The notes under the pieces were generated by a model. It searched no databases and was not told the origin of the DNA. It saw nothing but the letters and a program-made list of their open reading frames with translations. A program made the translations under genes and the position numbers. A DNA stretch of 34,951 nucleotides from Adiantum capillus-veneris (taxonomy: Eukaryota; Streptophyta; Polypodiopsida; Polypodiales; Pteridaceae), in assembly GCA_014529385.2 (NCBI GenBank), contig JABFUD020000304.1, positions 1-34,951 on the forward strand. The letters run 5' to 3'. The first letter of the stretch is position 1. Each line of letters opens with the position of its first letter. Positions 1 to 11,665 of this stretch are shown piece by piece.

Positions 1-485
1 GGTGAAGAGCGTGATCGCAGCAAGGATGGAATCAATACGTTCTTACACAAATGGAGTGATATTCATAGGCTGAGACACACCCCATATATTAAGATAGTTG
101 TGGAAACAAGTGTATCTCTTAAAGGCAAGGCCTATAAGTGGTGGATGACATTTCCAATAGATGCTCGTCCTCAGTCTTGGGCTGTGTTTCAAGCTTCTTT
201 CTCCAAAGAGTTTTTGGACTCCAATGAAGAAGATAAGAATTGGCTAGCATGGGATGCATGCTACATGTCTGGCCTCTCTCTCACTTAATATCTTTCTAAG
301 TATAGAGAAATTATATTAAAACTAGAAGGTCTAGATGAATTCCAAAAGATACGGGGTTTTAATAGGGGTCTTGACAAAGACTATCCGGACAAAGACTATC
401 GTCTTCATGTCAAGACCCAACATCCAAAAACTTTAAAAGAAGCCATCGACCATGCCCAAAGGTGTGATGATGACCAAGAGAGGAA
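1..485 (+). pseudogene. gag: Ty3/gypsy gag fragment (retrotrans_gag domain)
   Basis: Reading on the plus strand gives a gag core with the aromatic block KGKAYKWWMTF (about 121-153), then SWAVFQASFSKEF and the helix EAIDHAQRCDDD (about 440-475). A stop near 286 interrupts the frame. This is the capsid-like part of gypsy gag, which assembles virus-like particles. The N-terminus is off the window. A basic linker follows (about 480-640), then a degenerate zinc-knuckle region near 670-745 ending in KKDC. Confidence 0.75.
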
Positions 486-885
486 GGGAAATGTCCTACT
501 CTAAGAATACTTTTGCTAAGAGCAATTCGGCTAAGGGCCAATGTCAAGGTAGATCTCCCATACGTTCCAAGAGGAGCAAGAGACAATCTACCTCTCCGCG
601 CCCACAAGAGGCTAAAAATCCTAAGCAATCACGAGATACTCCACGTGGGTCTCTCAACACTGCCAATTTCGAGTGTGCAAAGAAACACAATTTGTGTTTC
701 GGATATCTTTTGGACTAGTATAACAAGAAGGATTGTCCTCTTTTCCAAGGCAAAGAAAAGGCCATGCACACAGTGCAACACCTCACATTAGATTCATCTC
801 CTAAATATTGTGCTATAGAGGTTCTTCACATGGAAGAAAAGCACAAGTTTTGTGTACCTGCTTCAATGTGGTAGCCTACCTTTGG

Positions 886-1290
886 CCCCCATGAGTTGAT
901 TTGCATGCATGGCACTATTAACGAACAACATGTTCTTATTTTTAGTGGATGATGGTGCAACTCATAATTTCTTGAGCTATAAGCTAGTTTAGAAATTGAA
1001 GCTTACATAGACTCCCTGCTCCCACAAGTATGTGATAGAGCAGATGTCTTGAAATGATAAAGAAGTCTGGGACATGGTAGTTCAAGGGTTGAGCTTATTG
1101 TTCAAGATCATATGATGACCCTTGACTTTCAAGTTATGAACATGGACCGTGTTGATGTAGTTTTAGGACGAGAGTGACTGCATGGTTTAGGAAACACATT
1201 GCACACTAGTTATGAACACAACTCCTTATCCTTTGTGGCCAATGGTAAGCATGTGCTTTTCTCGGGGGGTCCACCTCTATGTATGTAAGT
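886..1290 (+). pseudogene. Ty3/gypsy aspartic protease remnant
   Basis: The peptide PTFGPHEL is followed by the active-site region VDDGATHNF near 946-972. The catalytic loop reads D-D-G-A where the family norm is D-S/T-G-A. Downstream VDVVLGRE (about 1150-1175) matches the hydrophobic flap region of retropepsins. Stops and frame changes are frequent. The enzyme would cleave the Gag-Pol polyprotein, but this copy cannot be functional. Confidence 0.65.
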
Positions 1291-1551
1291 ATACCATGAG
1301 AGTTCCACAAGAGGGGTTTTTTAATTCAAAAATTTTGGGTAAATTTACATAAATATATTTAAATAAGGGGTTTTTTTATTGCACTTTGGAAAAAAAAACC
1401 CGTAAGTTCATAAAGAAAGAGGGGTTGTTTTATTAGTTCAAGATTCACAGATAAGAGGTTTTTTAAATACCCTTTGAACGCACGTTGTATAGATGGTTTA
1501 CATATAGTGAACCCCCCAAGGTGCTTTTGCTTGGGGAGAAAAATATACCAT
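1290..1551. repeat. AT-rich block with G4T6-type degenerate repeats, bounded by 8-bp direct repeats
   Basis: TATACCAT occurs at 1290-1297 and again at 1544-1551. Between them lie four loose copies of an AGGGGTTTTTT motif (near 1312, 1366, 1421 and 1453). A short hairpin (CCCCAAG/CTTGGGG) lies near 1515-1537. The block is in the linker between the protease and RT parts of gypsy-1. It could be a small insertion with an 8-bp target duplication, but there are no convincing terminal inverted repeats. Confidence 0.3.
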
Positions 1552-1879
1552 CTGTATCTCCTTAAATGTACAACGGAGCTTTCTGTTTTATAGAAAGAAA
1601 ATTTAATAGATGAAGTCTTTTTGTGTTATCGCTTGTCTCCAAGTCTTGTGAATTCTCAAGAACAAAGTGTTGTGGATTCTAGTTATGGTATGCAAATTGC
1701 AATGAATTTTAATGAAAAGCAAAGTGCTAAAAATTCTAAAGAGAAAAGTGCTCTCAAGTATAATTATATTGAGTAACATGCAACTGTTGTAAAACAAACA
1801 TTAAAGGAATTACAATATTCTCCATCCCAGCATAACTCTAGTTTACTTTTCTCCTTTTGCACGGCGAAAGCTAACTCAC

Positions 1880-2785
1880 TTATCATATGAGCGCTAGTGA
1901 GGGCAAGGAGCATGAGAGTTAGTTGACTGACTACCTCGCCTATGGTTTCATTAGACCTAGCACTTTACCTTGGGCATCGCCAATTCTATTGGTAAAACAG
2001 AAAGATGGTACTATTCACATGTGTTTGGATTATCGCAAATTAAACGCCATAGCCATCAAGATCAAGTATCCTCTGCCTCGGAGTGGATATGTTGTTCACT
2101 CAACTCCATGGGAAAAGATACTATACAAAGATAGATCTTCGTTCAAGATATCACCAGATGCGTATCCTTTTGAAAGATATCCCTAAAATTGCCTTTAGAA
2201 CACGGTTCGAGTATTTTGAATTTTTGGTTATGCCTTTTGGTTTAACCAATGCTCCATCTACATTTATGACAGTCATGGATAGTGTCTTACTGGAAAATTT
2301 GATGTGGTTTTCCTTGATGACATTCTCATTTACAGTAAGACTGAAGATGAACACATAGAACACTTATGATTAGTGTTCGAACAACTACGAACTCATGCCC
2401 TGTATGCTAATCCAAGAAACTGCAATTTCTTTAAAACAGAGATACAGTACCTATGTCATGTGATCTCTTATTATTAAATCAAGATGGACACTGACAAGGT
2501 CGCTTCCATTCTTCGATGGCCACATCCCAAGATGATTGAGGAGCTTCAAATCTTCTTAGGCATGGCTGGATTTTATTGACAATATATCCGTGATTATGCC
2601 AATATCGTTGTTCCTATGGTGAATCAACTTAAAGAAAAAGGTAAGACATTTTCTTGGAAGAAGCCCAACAACGCAATTAAGCGTTGCAGTAGAGACTGAT
2701 GCTAGTGATAAAGCATTGGTGTGGTACTTCTCCAAGAGGTAGACCTATAACCTTTTGAAGTAAAAAGTTTAGATAGAGCTCAATT
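1880..2785 (+). pseudogene. pol: Ty3/gypsy reverse transcriptase and start of RNase H
   Basis: RT motifs appear in order. [19 protein letters not shown] and CLDYRKLNA lie at 1945-2047, then [10 protein letters not shown] and [13 protein letters not shown] at about 2113-2265. A frame change is needed before the catalytic FLDDILIYS (about 2311-2338). The RT connection follows, with LGMAGFY near 2559. ETDASDKAL near 2695 begins RNase H, after which similarity is lost. At least two frameshifts and several stops make this a pseudogene. In life this enzyme copies element RNA to cDNA inside the virus-like particle. Confidence 0.85.
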
Positions 2786-2790
2786 GTTAT

Positions 2791-3311
2791 TTTTGTCTAA
2801 TGAGAGGAGCTCTATGAGAATAGTTCAAACTTTACTCAAGTGGAGAAGAGAAAGTCTAGAAGTGAAGCCATCTACTGTGCTTTCAAGTTCTGGTTGAAAC
2901 TCCAAATTTTAATTTTGAAAGTTGAAACTTCTTCACAAATTAGTACAATGGAGACATGCATTCAGAGGGAGTAAACACTATCAAGATGGAAATTTAGGTT
3001 AGCAAGGAAGATCTTATGATGAAAGTATCGGCCTAAAGGTGTCAAACTTGGTAATTTGAGTGGCCTGTCTGCTATAAGAGCAAACATTTTGATGGATCTG
3101 CTGATCCCAACTGGTGATTTTAAGAGAAAGGTACAGATTCAAGTTTCGGAGAAATTTATTGACCTTACATGAAGGTACCTGAAAGTGAGGATATATGGTG
3201 TTTATTTTAACCTTTTGAGTGCAAGATGCACATTAAGTAGGCGTGCGTTTCTTTGCACTTCCACAAGTTTTCTGAAAATTTTACTTTTATTCAAGTTTTA
3301 TGATACACTAG
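2791..3311 (+). other. Putative intron sequence upstream of the THUMP gene exon
   Basis: No coding domain is recognised here. The stretch ends in a pyrimidine-containing segment and TAG at 3309-3311, which works as a splice acceptor for the exon starting at 3312. The conserved N-terminal block expected of THUMPD1 proteins is not found here or elsewhere in 1-3311. Confidence 0.45.
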
Positions 3312-5735
3312 GTGAAGAGAATGCTGGCTTCAATGGCACTAAGGGGAGTCTAATGGACAAGGATCAGCAATGTAAGTCTCAAAACAACGAAGCTCCAATT
3401 TCCGAATTGCATGAAGAGAGACAGGACGCAGGGAAGGACAAACAGCCTGAGTCTGGCAACAGCAAGTTCAGAACGTCAGACTGTGAGGAGGCATCCACAA
3501 GCTCTTCTGAGCCTGAGAATGAGGATGCAGATGAGGGCTTAACTGAAATCAATAGCACAGGTGGACCTGAGGGTGCTATAAAGAAGACAAATATTGAGTC
3601 CTTGTTGGAGGAGGAGATAGCTGGCTTAAGGGATGTAAAGCAGGTTCAAAATTCTTCTCTTTATTGCATGCTAAGATTTTTACGAAGGTTTCTTGCAATT
3701 TCTGTTTGTTTGCTTATCTGCTAGACAAGCAGCAGTAGGAATGAAGAGACTTGCATGTACCATCCATCATGATGTAGTTTGGTAGGCAAACAAGGGCCAA
3801 GGGAAAGACCAGGGCTTATGCATGCACCGTCCATTGTAGTGTAGTTTGTTAGACAAACAAAGAAGGGCCGGGGCTTATGGGCAATGCAAGGTTTACTGGT
3901 AAGGACTTTCAGATATAGGACTATTGATGCTAAAGTGATATGTGTTGGTAATGGAGTTAGAACAAACTTCCTGTTAAAGCAGTTGCCCAAATGACAGAGA
4001 CCAGGTGCATTTTTGAAAGGTCCATTTACATTAGTTTTGATCAACAGAATGTCAAGAATTAGTCGAAGCTGTAAGTCAAAGAAGCCTCTCAGTTCGGCCA
4101 ATGACAAGGCAGCTCTCTGCTGATGGGTCTGCAGTATAACCTTGTCCTTTACAAGCAAATCATTTATGCTTGTCAAGAAAGATTTCTCTGACCTTATGAG
4201 GGCATATATTGTTTGTGGAAATTGAAAAGGCTCTCAAGTAAACAGTTTACAGTAGACAACTTCTGGGTTGTTTTTGTTTATGCTGTTTGTGTAAATATAT
4301 TGTTTACTGTAATCTGTTTGAATCTCTCCACATGAAATTGGTGCAGAGACGTTTTGCAAGCGTTGACACTGGATGTGCTGGGGTGGTCTTTATACGAATG
4401 TCGAGCAGTGATAATGCAGATGGGTTGATTGAGAGAGGCCCTAATCAAGTTGTGCAAGCCATCGTGGCGAATTGTGTTAGTATGAGAAAGCCTCTTACAA
4501 GGTCTGTATTTCTTATTTGTCAAGGTCCGCTTTCTGGTCAAGTTTCTATCATTACAAGCTAGAAGGGCATCCTCAGTTTTAGCTATACCTTGCTTGATTG
4601 TTTTTCAATTGGTTGCCTAGCTTTTTAATAACACATGAATGGTGCCAGTGCTTACAATCGGTTTGAGATGGGTCAGAATCCTTTCCACACCTTTAGGTTC
4701 TTTAGCCTATTTGGTGCTTGACAGCTTGAGTTTTTTGAGATATAATTTATTAATTGAAAACTTTGATAACTTGGAAGTTGTTGGGTTTGTGCGTTTATAG
4801 AGTGAGATGGTGAGCTGCAGGTTTTGTCTAAGGTTTTTGCCAATAGAGGTCACATGCTACGCTTCTGCAGAGGAAGTGAAAAAAATGGCAGACCCGTGTT
4901 TATCGCGACATTTTCCAGTTGTGGAGAAAGATAAAGCTTTTAAGGTCTTCTCTATCAGTTCTGTTCATGACTTCGATTCTCAAATCCCTACTTATTGTGG
5001 GTCTTGTTTGCATTTCTGCAGTTTGCAATTGTTTATGAAGCTCGGGCCAATTCAAGCTTAGACAGGATGGAAATGATAAATACAGTAGCAAAACTCGTTG
5101 CACCGCCTCATTCAGTTGACTTGAAGAACCCAGACAAAACCGTACTTGTCCAAGTTGTGAAGGTACAAAAATGTTTGTTGTTGACTTGCGTCTTTCTGGA
5201 GCAGTATGCATAATGCGAGTACGGACCCTAACTTTAAAATGCCTATTTTATGTACCATGCATTAGGATCCATAAACAAAGTATGATGTACATGCCATCTT
5301 AATGGGATTTATGCAAAATGGGTGTGTAAATTTTTTTGGGAGTAGGATGGGTGTTCAACAAGGGAGATTTCACCCGATACATAAATTGATAGGTTGTATA
5401 ATTCACATGGTTTACATTGTTTACTACCATCTGGGAGACCAAGTGGTATGGGGAACGACCTGTTCGCATACGGCAATGCTGGAAAGGTTTTAAAGCTCGG
5501 GAATCGATTGCTTTCTAATTGTAAAGCTTTGTTGATGTGTTTTCAAATTTGCTACTTGTTTGCACTTATGTCATGATGGTTTGTCCTGCAGAAACATTCT
5601 GAATCTCATGTAAGTGTTTATTGTTTGCAGACAGTTTGTGCCATTGGAGTGGTTAGCAATTACAAACAGAATGCAAAGTACAACATTCGAGAATTGACGT
5701 CTTCAAAACAGGAATCAAAAGCGTCTATTCAGTGA
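3312..5735 (+). CDS. THUMPD1: THUMPD1/Tan1-like tRNA acetylation cofactor, five exons, 5' end missing
   Basis: This is the C-terminal 284 codons of a THUMP-domain protein. Yeast Tan1 and animal THUMPD1 bind tRNA and help the NAT10/Kre33 acetyltransferase make N4-acetylcytidine at position 12 (family knowledge). Exons are 3312-3643, 4347-4501, 4821-4944, 5022-5162 and 5631-5735 (TGA 5733-5735). All introns are GT-AG and phases agree throughout. Exon one here encodes an acidic, Ser/Glu-rich linker of about 110 residues. The later exons carry RRFASVDTGCAGVVFIRM, LPIEVTCYA, YEARANSSLDRM and NPDKTVLVQVVK, the conserved THUMP signature. No stop or frameshift interrupts the reading frame. The first acceptor splits a codon after its first base, so at least one upstream exon must exist; it is not in the 3.3 kb upstream, where a gypsy remnant lies. 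The gene is either intact with a retroelement-filled intron or 5'-truncated. The identity is strong; the exact edge of the first exon is less certain. Confidence 0.88.
3751..3880. repeat. Two-copy degenerate tandem repeat in a THUMPD1 intron
   Basis: Two imperfect copies of about 60-70 bp follow each other (about 3751-3818 and 3821-3880). They share GCATG(T/C)ACC, GTAGTTTG and the AGACAAACAA/AGGCAAACAA block, and end in GGGCTTAT. They lie within the 703-bp intron 3644-4346 and have no coding role. Confidence 0.5.
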
Positions 5736-7690
5736 GAATCTGTTAGATACGCACTTCTGGGGCGAGGCCTTCCTGTAGGTAAGGGCTTGGAAACAGAGAG
5801 GCCCTTACAGTTTGTCCTTGAGTCTCTCCACAAACTGCACAGGTGAAGATCTTGTAAGCACAGTAAATGAAGACTCCGTTCTCGCAGATTTGCATTGTGT
5901 CGCACAGGACTAGGTTATCTCTCACACAATGGATTCATATAGTCCACAAAGCCTCACTAGAGATCTCATATACAGAGAAGTTAATGAGTTCTGGTAGATG
6001 TATACATGTGAACAAGCAATGAGTACGTTAGCGTATGTAATTCCTGCTCTGAGACTGAAAGAAGACTCTAGAGGTGCCTAGAAATGCAACAATTAGAGGT
6101 GCTGGCAATGGCTCACTGGTGTTCCTTGTAATGACACTCTATACTGCAAAAAGGCTACTTTAGGACAGGAGAAGAGTGGTCAATATGAACTGGTTGCTGA
6201 TGGGCATCTTTTTGTGCTTCAAATTATCTTGTGGTCTTGAACATCCTTCCTTTTGATGCTGCTACCGCCTGATGTCTTGGTAGACTTCAGGTATCCGAGC
6301 AGCTGAAAGTTTTGAAAAAGGATGCTCTGCTTATTGTGTTGCTGTCATTCTATCCAATTTAATTGGCAATACCAGAATTAAAAGGAGGAAGAATTGGGAA
6401 TGGAATTAGTACATTAGAAATTTTATGGCCAGGGTCTTGCGATATCCATTTTATTATGTGTCTTCGTTTTATGTGTTGTGCCAAGTGCCCCTTTGCTTTA
6501 TGGAGATATTTATATATATTATCTGTGTCTACATTTATTGTCGTAGGTTGGCAACTTGCAGGTGACTCTTTGAAAATGTGCTTTGTTTGCTGTTATGACA
6601 AATGAAATATGTTTTGACTTTGCCCTTGAAAGAGTTACAAGGGAGCATGCGTTCTATTGCTTTTTTTTGAGATTTTTATCTATTTTAATTGCTTTGGATC
6701 GTTGGTGGTGGTCGCTCGCACACCTTTTCTCTCTAATTTTAAATGGCATTGCTTGTTTTCGGATGTTCCCTAACCACGAGTTAAATACTGCATTGTAAAT
6801 AAAGCTCATGGTTAGTAGAATCCGACCCGTTTTGCATTCATACCTCTACTATTTTACTGTGGAGTATCAATGAATTAAGACTCAAGTAGTTGTCCATTCG
6901 GCTCCTCTTCCTTCTTAGCTGCATCAGTCATTATGTTTGATAATTGCCAGCATTCCTTTGTCTAGCACTGACGTTTCCAAAATCTTCCTAGCCTAGAGGG
7001 CCTTTTCTTTTTGCTGTTTGGTTTTTGAGATACCAAGGGCAATGCAAGGCCCAACATTTTTGCTTAGTTCGTGGTAGGCAATTATTCAATGGATCGTGAT
7101 AACAAGTCTTTGGCACTAGATTGAAAACTTGTTTCCAGTTTAATTTTGGAAACTATCCTAAGGTTTTTATAGTTTTTTCAAGAGTCGATTGAATTTGATC
7201 TGAGAAATGTATATGCTCATCTCCTTGCTAACCAAATTTTGCAACAAACACATCTGCCTTTCTTAAAAAGGCATATTCTTGAAATATCCATGAAGTTGCC
7301 TGCACTTGTTAGAGGTTTAAGTACGCATGCATTGCTTGTAACCTTGAAAATAGTGTGCACTCTAAGCTCTGGCGAAATGCTACAGGACATACATAAATTT
7401 TTGATGGGAATTTCAAAAAGACAGTTTCTATTGGAACTTCCACATGTCTCCATCACATCATCATCCCTAGCAATAAAAGATTGTCACTTTCTTTGCCTCC
7501 CTTGCAGTAGGATTCATCCTCATTCTTGTAGGATTGGCCTTGATGTGCTGGGCCTTTTTGCACTGGGACTTCATGTGATTGGGTATAGGTGGGAGACAGC
7601 TTGTCGAAAAGGGACGAGATCTGAGCACAGGGAAGAGGATTAGGAATAGGAGTCCTATTTAGAGAGCAGCTACAAACGCTTGTGCACATT
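5736..7690. other. Downstream region of the THUMP gene; no gene recognised
   Basis: Just after the stop at 5735 the sequence should contain the 3' UTR. The clearest poly(A)-type hexamer seen is AATAAA at 6798-6803, too far away to assign confidently. Open frames here, such as 7239-7643, encode nothing recognisable and have opposing open frames of similar size. I see no RNA gene or element termini. Confidence 0.4.
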
Positions 7691-8696
7691 ATTCGGAGAG
7701 ATGTTTAGGCCAAATACATGTGGGTGAGATAGGTAGGTGGATTCTTGTACATTGCTATATGTTACTCTGTCCCTAGGACATCTGTGTATGCCGCACCCAT
7801 AGGATAGTCCCCTTTCTCTGTATTAGACGAGGACGTATGGGAGTTTTCCAAGGATGGTGACATCATTCTCTTGGGGGATTGTAATGCCTGCAGGAGATAT
7901 CATCAAAAGACTTTTTATGATACCTTAGATGAGATATTGCCTTAGATGAGATATTGAGAGAGCTAGATACCAGTGATATGGGGCTTCACAAATGCTCACA
8001 CGATGAGTATACCGACTATGGGAGATATCTTATGGAGATGGGGGCCTCACATGAATTGGCCATACTTAATAGCCTACATCAATTTCCCGCAACAGCTGGG
8101 TTTTACTTGCTTCCCACATAGAAATGGAGCTAGCACAATGGACTATGTCATGGCTCAACTGAGCTTTGTTTCATATATACAAGATTTCACAATTGGCATA
8201 GCAATGGATCATGCTCTCTTGACATGGACCATTTCCTTATGATCATGAGGGCTTAATAAAAGAGCATTTTATACATGCCAGGGAAATGCTTGCAGAGCTT
8301 CTAGCAGTGATGTTCAACTGTGCAATGTGTGAGGGTCTACCTGACACTTAGAGCTTGTCTACTATAGTGGCTATCTTCAAGGAAGGAGACCCTATGGATC
8401 CTGGGAACTATTGTACTATTATGATTGGGCACACATTGGAACGGTTCTATGCATCCATCCTTGCGCAATAGTTGAGAAGATGGAGAGAGCTGACATGCAA
8501 GTATTCTAATGCTTAGAGCTATTATTGAGGTAGGTAGATCACATGGGAGGAGGATTTATTGTAGCTTTGTGGATTTTCAAAAGCCTAGAGATAGGTTGAT
8601 GTGAAGATTACAGGACATGGAGATACCCACAGAGCTGATCTGGGAGATTATGGCACTCTAGAGGTCGGTGAGAGGACATATTCACACCCTGAAGGG

Positions 8697-8906
8697 GTTA
8701 TTTGATGTAGTTCACTCCACTATTGGAGTGAAGCAAGGATGCCTGCTATCTCCGATGCTCTTTGGCATGCACGTGGAGGAGGTTTTTGATTACATTGAGA
8801 GGGGAGATAAAAGTGGGGGGGTTATCTAATGTAGTTCACTCGGATGCCCGCTATCTCCGATGCCCTTTGGCATGTATGTGGATGAGGTTTCTAATTACAT
8901 TGAGAG
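8697..8906 (+). repeat. Partial tandem duplication inside the LINE RT domain
   Basis: Positions 8697-8802 and 8821-8906 are two copies of the motif-B segment (GGATGC, CTATCTCCGATGC, TTTGGCATG, ATTACATTGAGAG). The second copy lacks about 18 bp and carries scattered substitutions. The catalytic YADD segment expected downstream is absent; the frame resumes at LISNSLEGLQRRL near 8911. Confidence 0.75.
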
Positions 8907-9900
8907 TGTTGATTTCTAATTCCCTAGAGGGGTTGCAACGTCGGTTAGATGCTTTACATGCGTTTGCCCATGATAGTGGATTGTCTATCAACCTTGGCAA
9001 AACCAGGTTATGGTATTTAATACCACACCACAATGGGTCAGGAGATCAACAGTCACATTTTCTTATGACCAAGAGTCAATGGAGTATACATATGTATACA
9101 CTTACCTTGGAATAGTCTTCAGTGGGCCAATTTTTTCATTGAGGAGAGCAGTTGAGACTAAGTTGACCAAAGCTTATGCTACCCTACACAGATTAGAGAG
9201 GATGTGTTTGCAGGTTCGGTTTTAGGAACCTCGAACAAAGCTATGGCTCTTTGATACTTTAATGACATCAGCTATGCTTTATAAAGTCCAGATATGGGGA
9301 CCTTTAGTGGACCACCACAACAAATCTGGTAGCAACGATGGGTGGAGGTGTATGGAGAGGCCTTTGGTTTCTATGATCTCTCGGATGATTACAACTAAGG
9401 CTTTAGTACCACACGAGATTATCAGAGCAGATCTAGCTGCATCTCCACTCCTGGTTGAGGCACTCACCAAATTAGTCTCCTTTATGCACGGTTTATGGGC
9501 CCTCCCAAAACACAGATATGCTCGCTTAGCTCTTGAGTCTTCTCGACGACTAGCACTGCAGCGGGATACTACCTGCTGGGATGGATAGATGCCATCATGG
9601 TTTCAATTACACAATTTTAGTATGGATAGACTGCCTCCTTTCCAGTACTCTTTGAATGCATCCTCTCTGTCTATTACGAGCAAAGAGATCCCCAGGCTCA
9701 TTCATCAGGACCTGTCTCAACTTGACACTTGGAGGACTTGGATTCAACTGACACAAGAGTTGGGCATGAAGATGGCTTTCTATAGAGAGCATCTTCTCCA
9801 GCTGATAGAGGACGGGTTTGTGACTAGAATTAGTTACATGGATACACATTTATCTTGGGGGATACGGTGCACATTTGGTCAGTTACACACCTCTTCACAT

Positions 9901-9984
9901 CAGCTTGAGGTCGAGACTGGCAGATTTAGGGGATAATGCCATCAGCTTGAGGTTGAGATTAGCAGATTTAGGGGATAATTCCAT
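9901..9984 (+). repeat. 42-bp tandem duplication in the LINE C-terminal region
   Basis: Two adjacent 42-bp units (9901-9942 and 9943-9984) begin with CAGCTTGAGG and share CAGATTTAGGGGATAA. The unit length is a multiple of three, so it repeats 14 residues without changing frame. It lies just before the Cys/His-rich C-terminus. Confidence 0.85.
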
Positions 9985-10312
9985 TTGGAACCTGCGAGAC
10001 AGAGCTGCATTACATATGTCACTGTCCGGTGTACTACGAGATACGGGGGCAATTTCACTATTTTGGTTTATTTTTACTCGAGCTACGCAAACACAAAGAG
10101 AGCTTGTTGCAAAGATTTCTTGTGAGCTTCTTTACACATTGTAGGCGCTCAAGGGTAAAGAAGCTTGGACATTTAATATTGTGAAGCCCTCTGGATTTTC
10201 CTTATCTATTCTATATATTAAGCAGAGAGACATTCAGGGGGCCACGTGGTGCAATTTGCTTCATCCGGCAGTGTGGCCCTGCATCTCTGGCAACAGTGAG
10301 GACAGTGCGCGC

Positions 10313-10314
<2 letters not shown>

Positions 10315-10374
<60 letters not shown>
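10315..10374. repeat. (AG)30 microsatellite
   Basis: An uninterrupted AG dinucleotide run lies between the LINE 3' end and the leader of the outer gypsy gag. It creates artificial RE/SL-repeat open frames on both strands. Confidence 0.97.
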
Positions 10375-10378
<4 letters not shown>

Positions 10379-11665
10379 TCGAAGGCCGTTGGCCACACTA
10401 GTTTCTAGAGTATCGAATGACAAAGCAATCCATTATTTGCAGCACCTACAAATTCTGTAAATTTATTTGACTTGCAAATTTACTTGGACGGTTTTTGGAA
10501 GATTTGAAACACGTCGAGTGAAGGGATTTCCCAAACGTGAAGCTATTTGAAATTATTTGACGACTTCTCCTCCTTATCCGGCAAGTCTCATCATATCTGG
10601 AGGACTTCTATATACATCAAATCCGATTTCGACATTTTATTTTAAATTTTGGTCTTTGATTTGACACGATCAATTGCCATCTCTAGTGGCGATTGCTCTT
10701 CTTCTCCCGCTCTTTTGTTTTGCCAGGTGGTTTTGGAATAAGGTATTCCTTTTCTTTCTTGCTCACAAAGCACAATTGCACCTTGGATTCAGACATAGAC
10801 CTGCATCATGATTTTGATTTTGAAAATCCTGCACCCATTCAGCCTACTGTTGCCCTGCAGTTGGCTACTCTCATGGAGGGTGCACACAAACAACTGGCAA
10901 GGACGACATCATAGAATTGCTTGATATGCAAGAATTTAGAGCAATCCAAACACGCATGTCTGTTTTGGAGTCAAATTTTGCACAATTGAATGCAAATGTG
11001 AGTAACATGTCTAATTTGCTTGTGCAATTCATACAACAATCAGTCAAGGGCTCTGTTAATCAACAACCTCGGGTTTGTTTTGCTCTTGAACACCACTGGT
11101 CTGCTAGATCAAGGCTCCACTATGGATATGTTGTCCCATCTCTCTTAGAAAGAGGTAGATGATTTGTAGATGACTGCAAACTAGTCTAGCACTAAAGAGT
11201 AAAGCCTATAGATGTGGATGTTGCTCAAGGAGAAGGACATCATACCACATACATGGGCGGCCTTTGAGGATGTGTTTAGAAAATAATTTCTACCCACCAA
11301 TGAAACGAATAGAAATTGGACTGCATGAGATAAGTGCCGTATGCCTCAGCATAAGAAACTGCTTGAGTATATCTCACACTATCGCAATGTGATCCTCAAG
11401 TTTGAGATTCTAGACGTCTTCCAATGGGTGCGTGGGTTTATCCATGGGTTAATACCAAAGCTTAAGAAGCATATTAAAACCCACAATTCCAAGACGCTTG
11501 AGGAAGCTATAGTGCAAGCTCATATCCATGATGATCCAGATAAAAAAGCATTGCAAAGCACAAACATCTCTGACACTTCAAATGCACGTGCATCTCATGG
11601 TCATAATAAGAGGAAATATGTGGTAGTTGCATCTGCTGCATCCAAAAAGCCCAAGGGGTCTAGGG

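Larger units (their letters stand above)
1..2790 (+). mobile_element. Decayed Ty3/gypsy retrotransposon, internal region only (gypsy-1)
   Basis: The domains gag, protease, reverse transcriptase and the start of RNase H appear in that order on the plus strand, which is the Ty3/gypsy order. Many stops and frame changes separate them, so it is a dead copy. The left edge is cut by the window and no LTR is visible. Recognisable coding similarity fades after the first RNase H residues near 2780. The gag is related to the outer gypsy gag at 10805-12678: both share the retrotransposon-gag block and a later TFGPxEL motif leading into protease. It lies 5' of a gene whose first exon is not in the window, so it probably occupies an intron. 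Confidence 0.85.
7690..10184 (+). mobile_element. Decayed non-LTR retrotransposon (LINE), ORF2 remnant
   Basis: The order endonuclease, reverse transcriptase, Cys/His-rich C-terminus identifies a LINE ORF2. The apurinic-endonuclease-like domain shows ILLGD near 7865, FPHRNGASTMDYVMA (about 8115-8160) and a DH near 8208. RT shows FVDFQKPRDRL near 8564 and KQGCLLSPMLFGM near 8731. Then come GLQRRLDALHAF (about 8929), SINLGKT, and the distal block TYLGIVFSGPIFSLRRAVETK. The C-terminus has a CxxxxxHYICHC motif at about 9992-10027 and ends at TGA 10182-10184. Stops, frameshifts and loss of the YADD box make it inactive. The 5' limit is approximate, no ORF1 was found, and no poly(A) tail or target duplication was identified. 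Confidence 0.85.

Noticed and set aside
7239-7689. Open frames of 134 codons (+) and 78-79 codons (-)
   Set aside because: They overlap on opposite strands, match no family I know, and show no domain features.
10181-10423. Arg/Glu and Ser/Leu repeat proteins
   Set aside because: Direct translation artefacts of the (AG)30 microsatellite.
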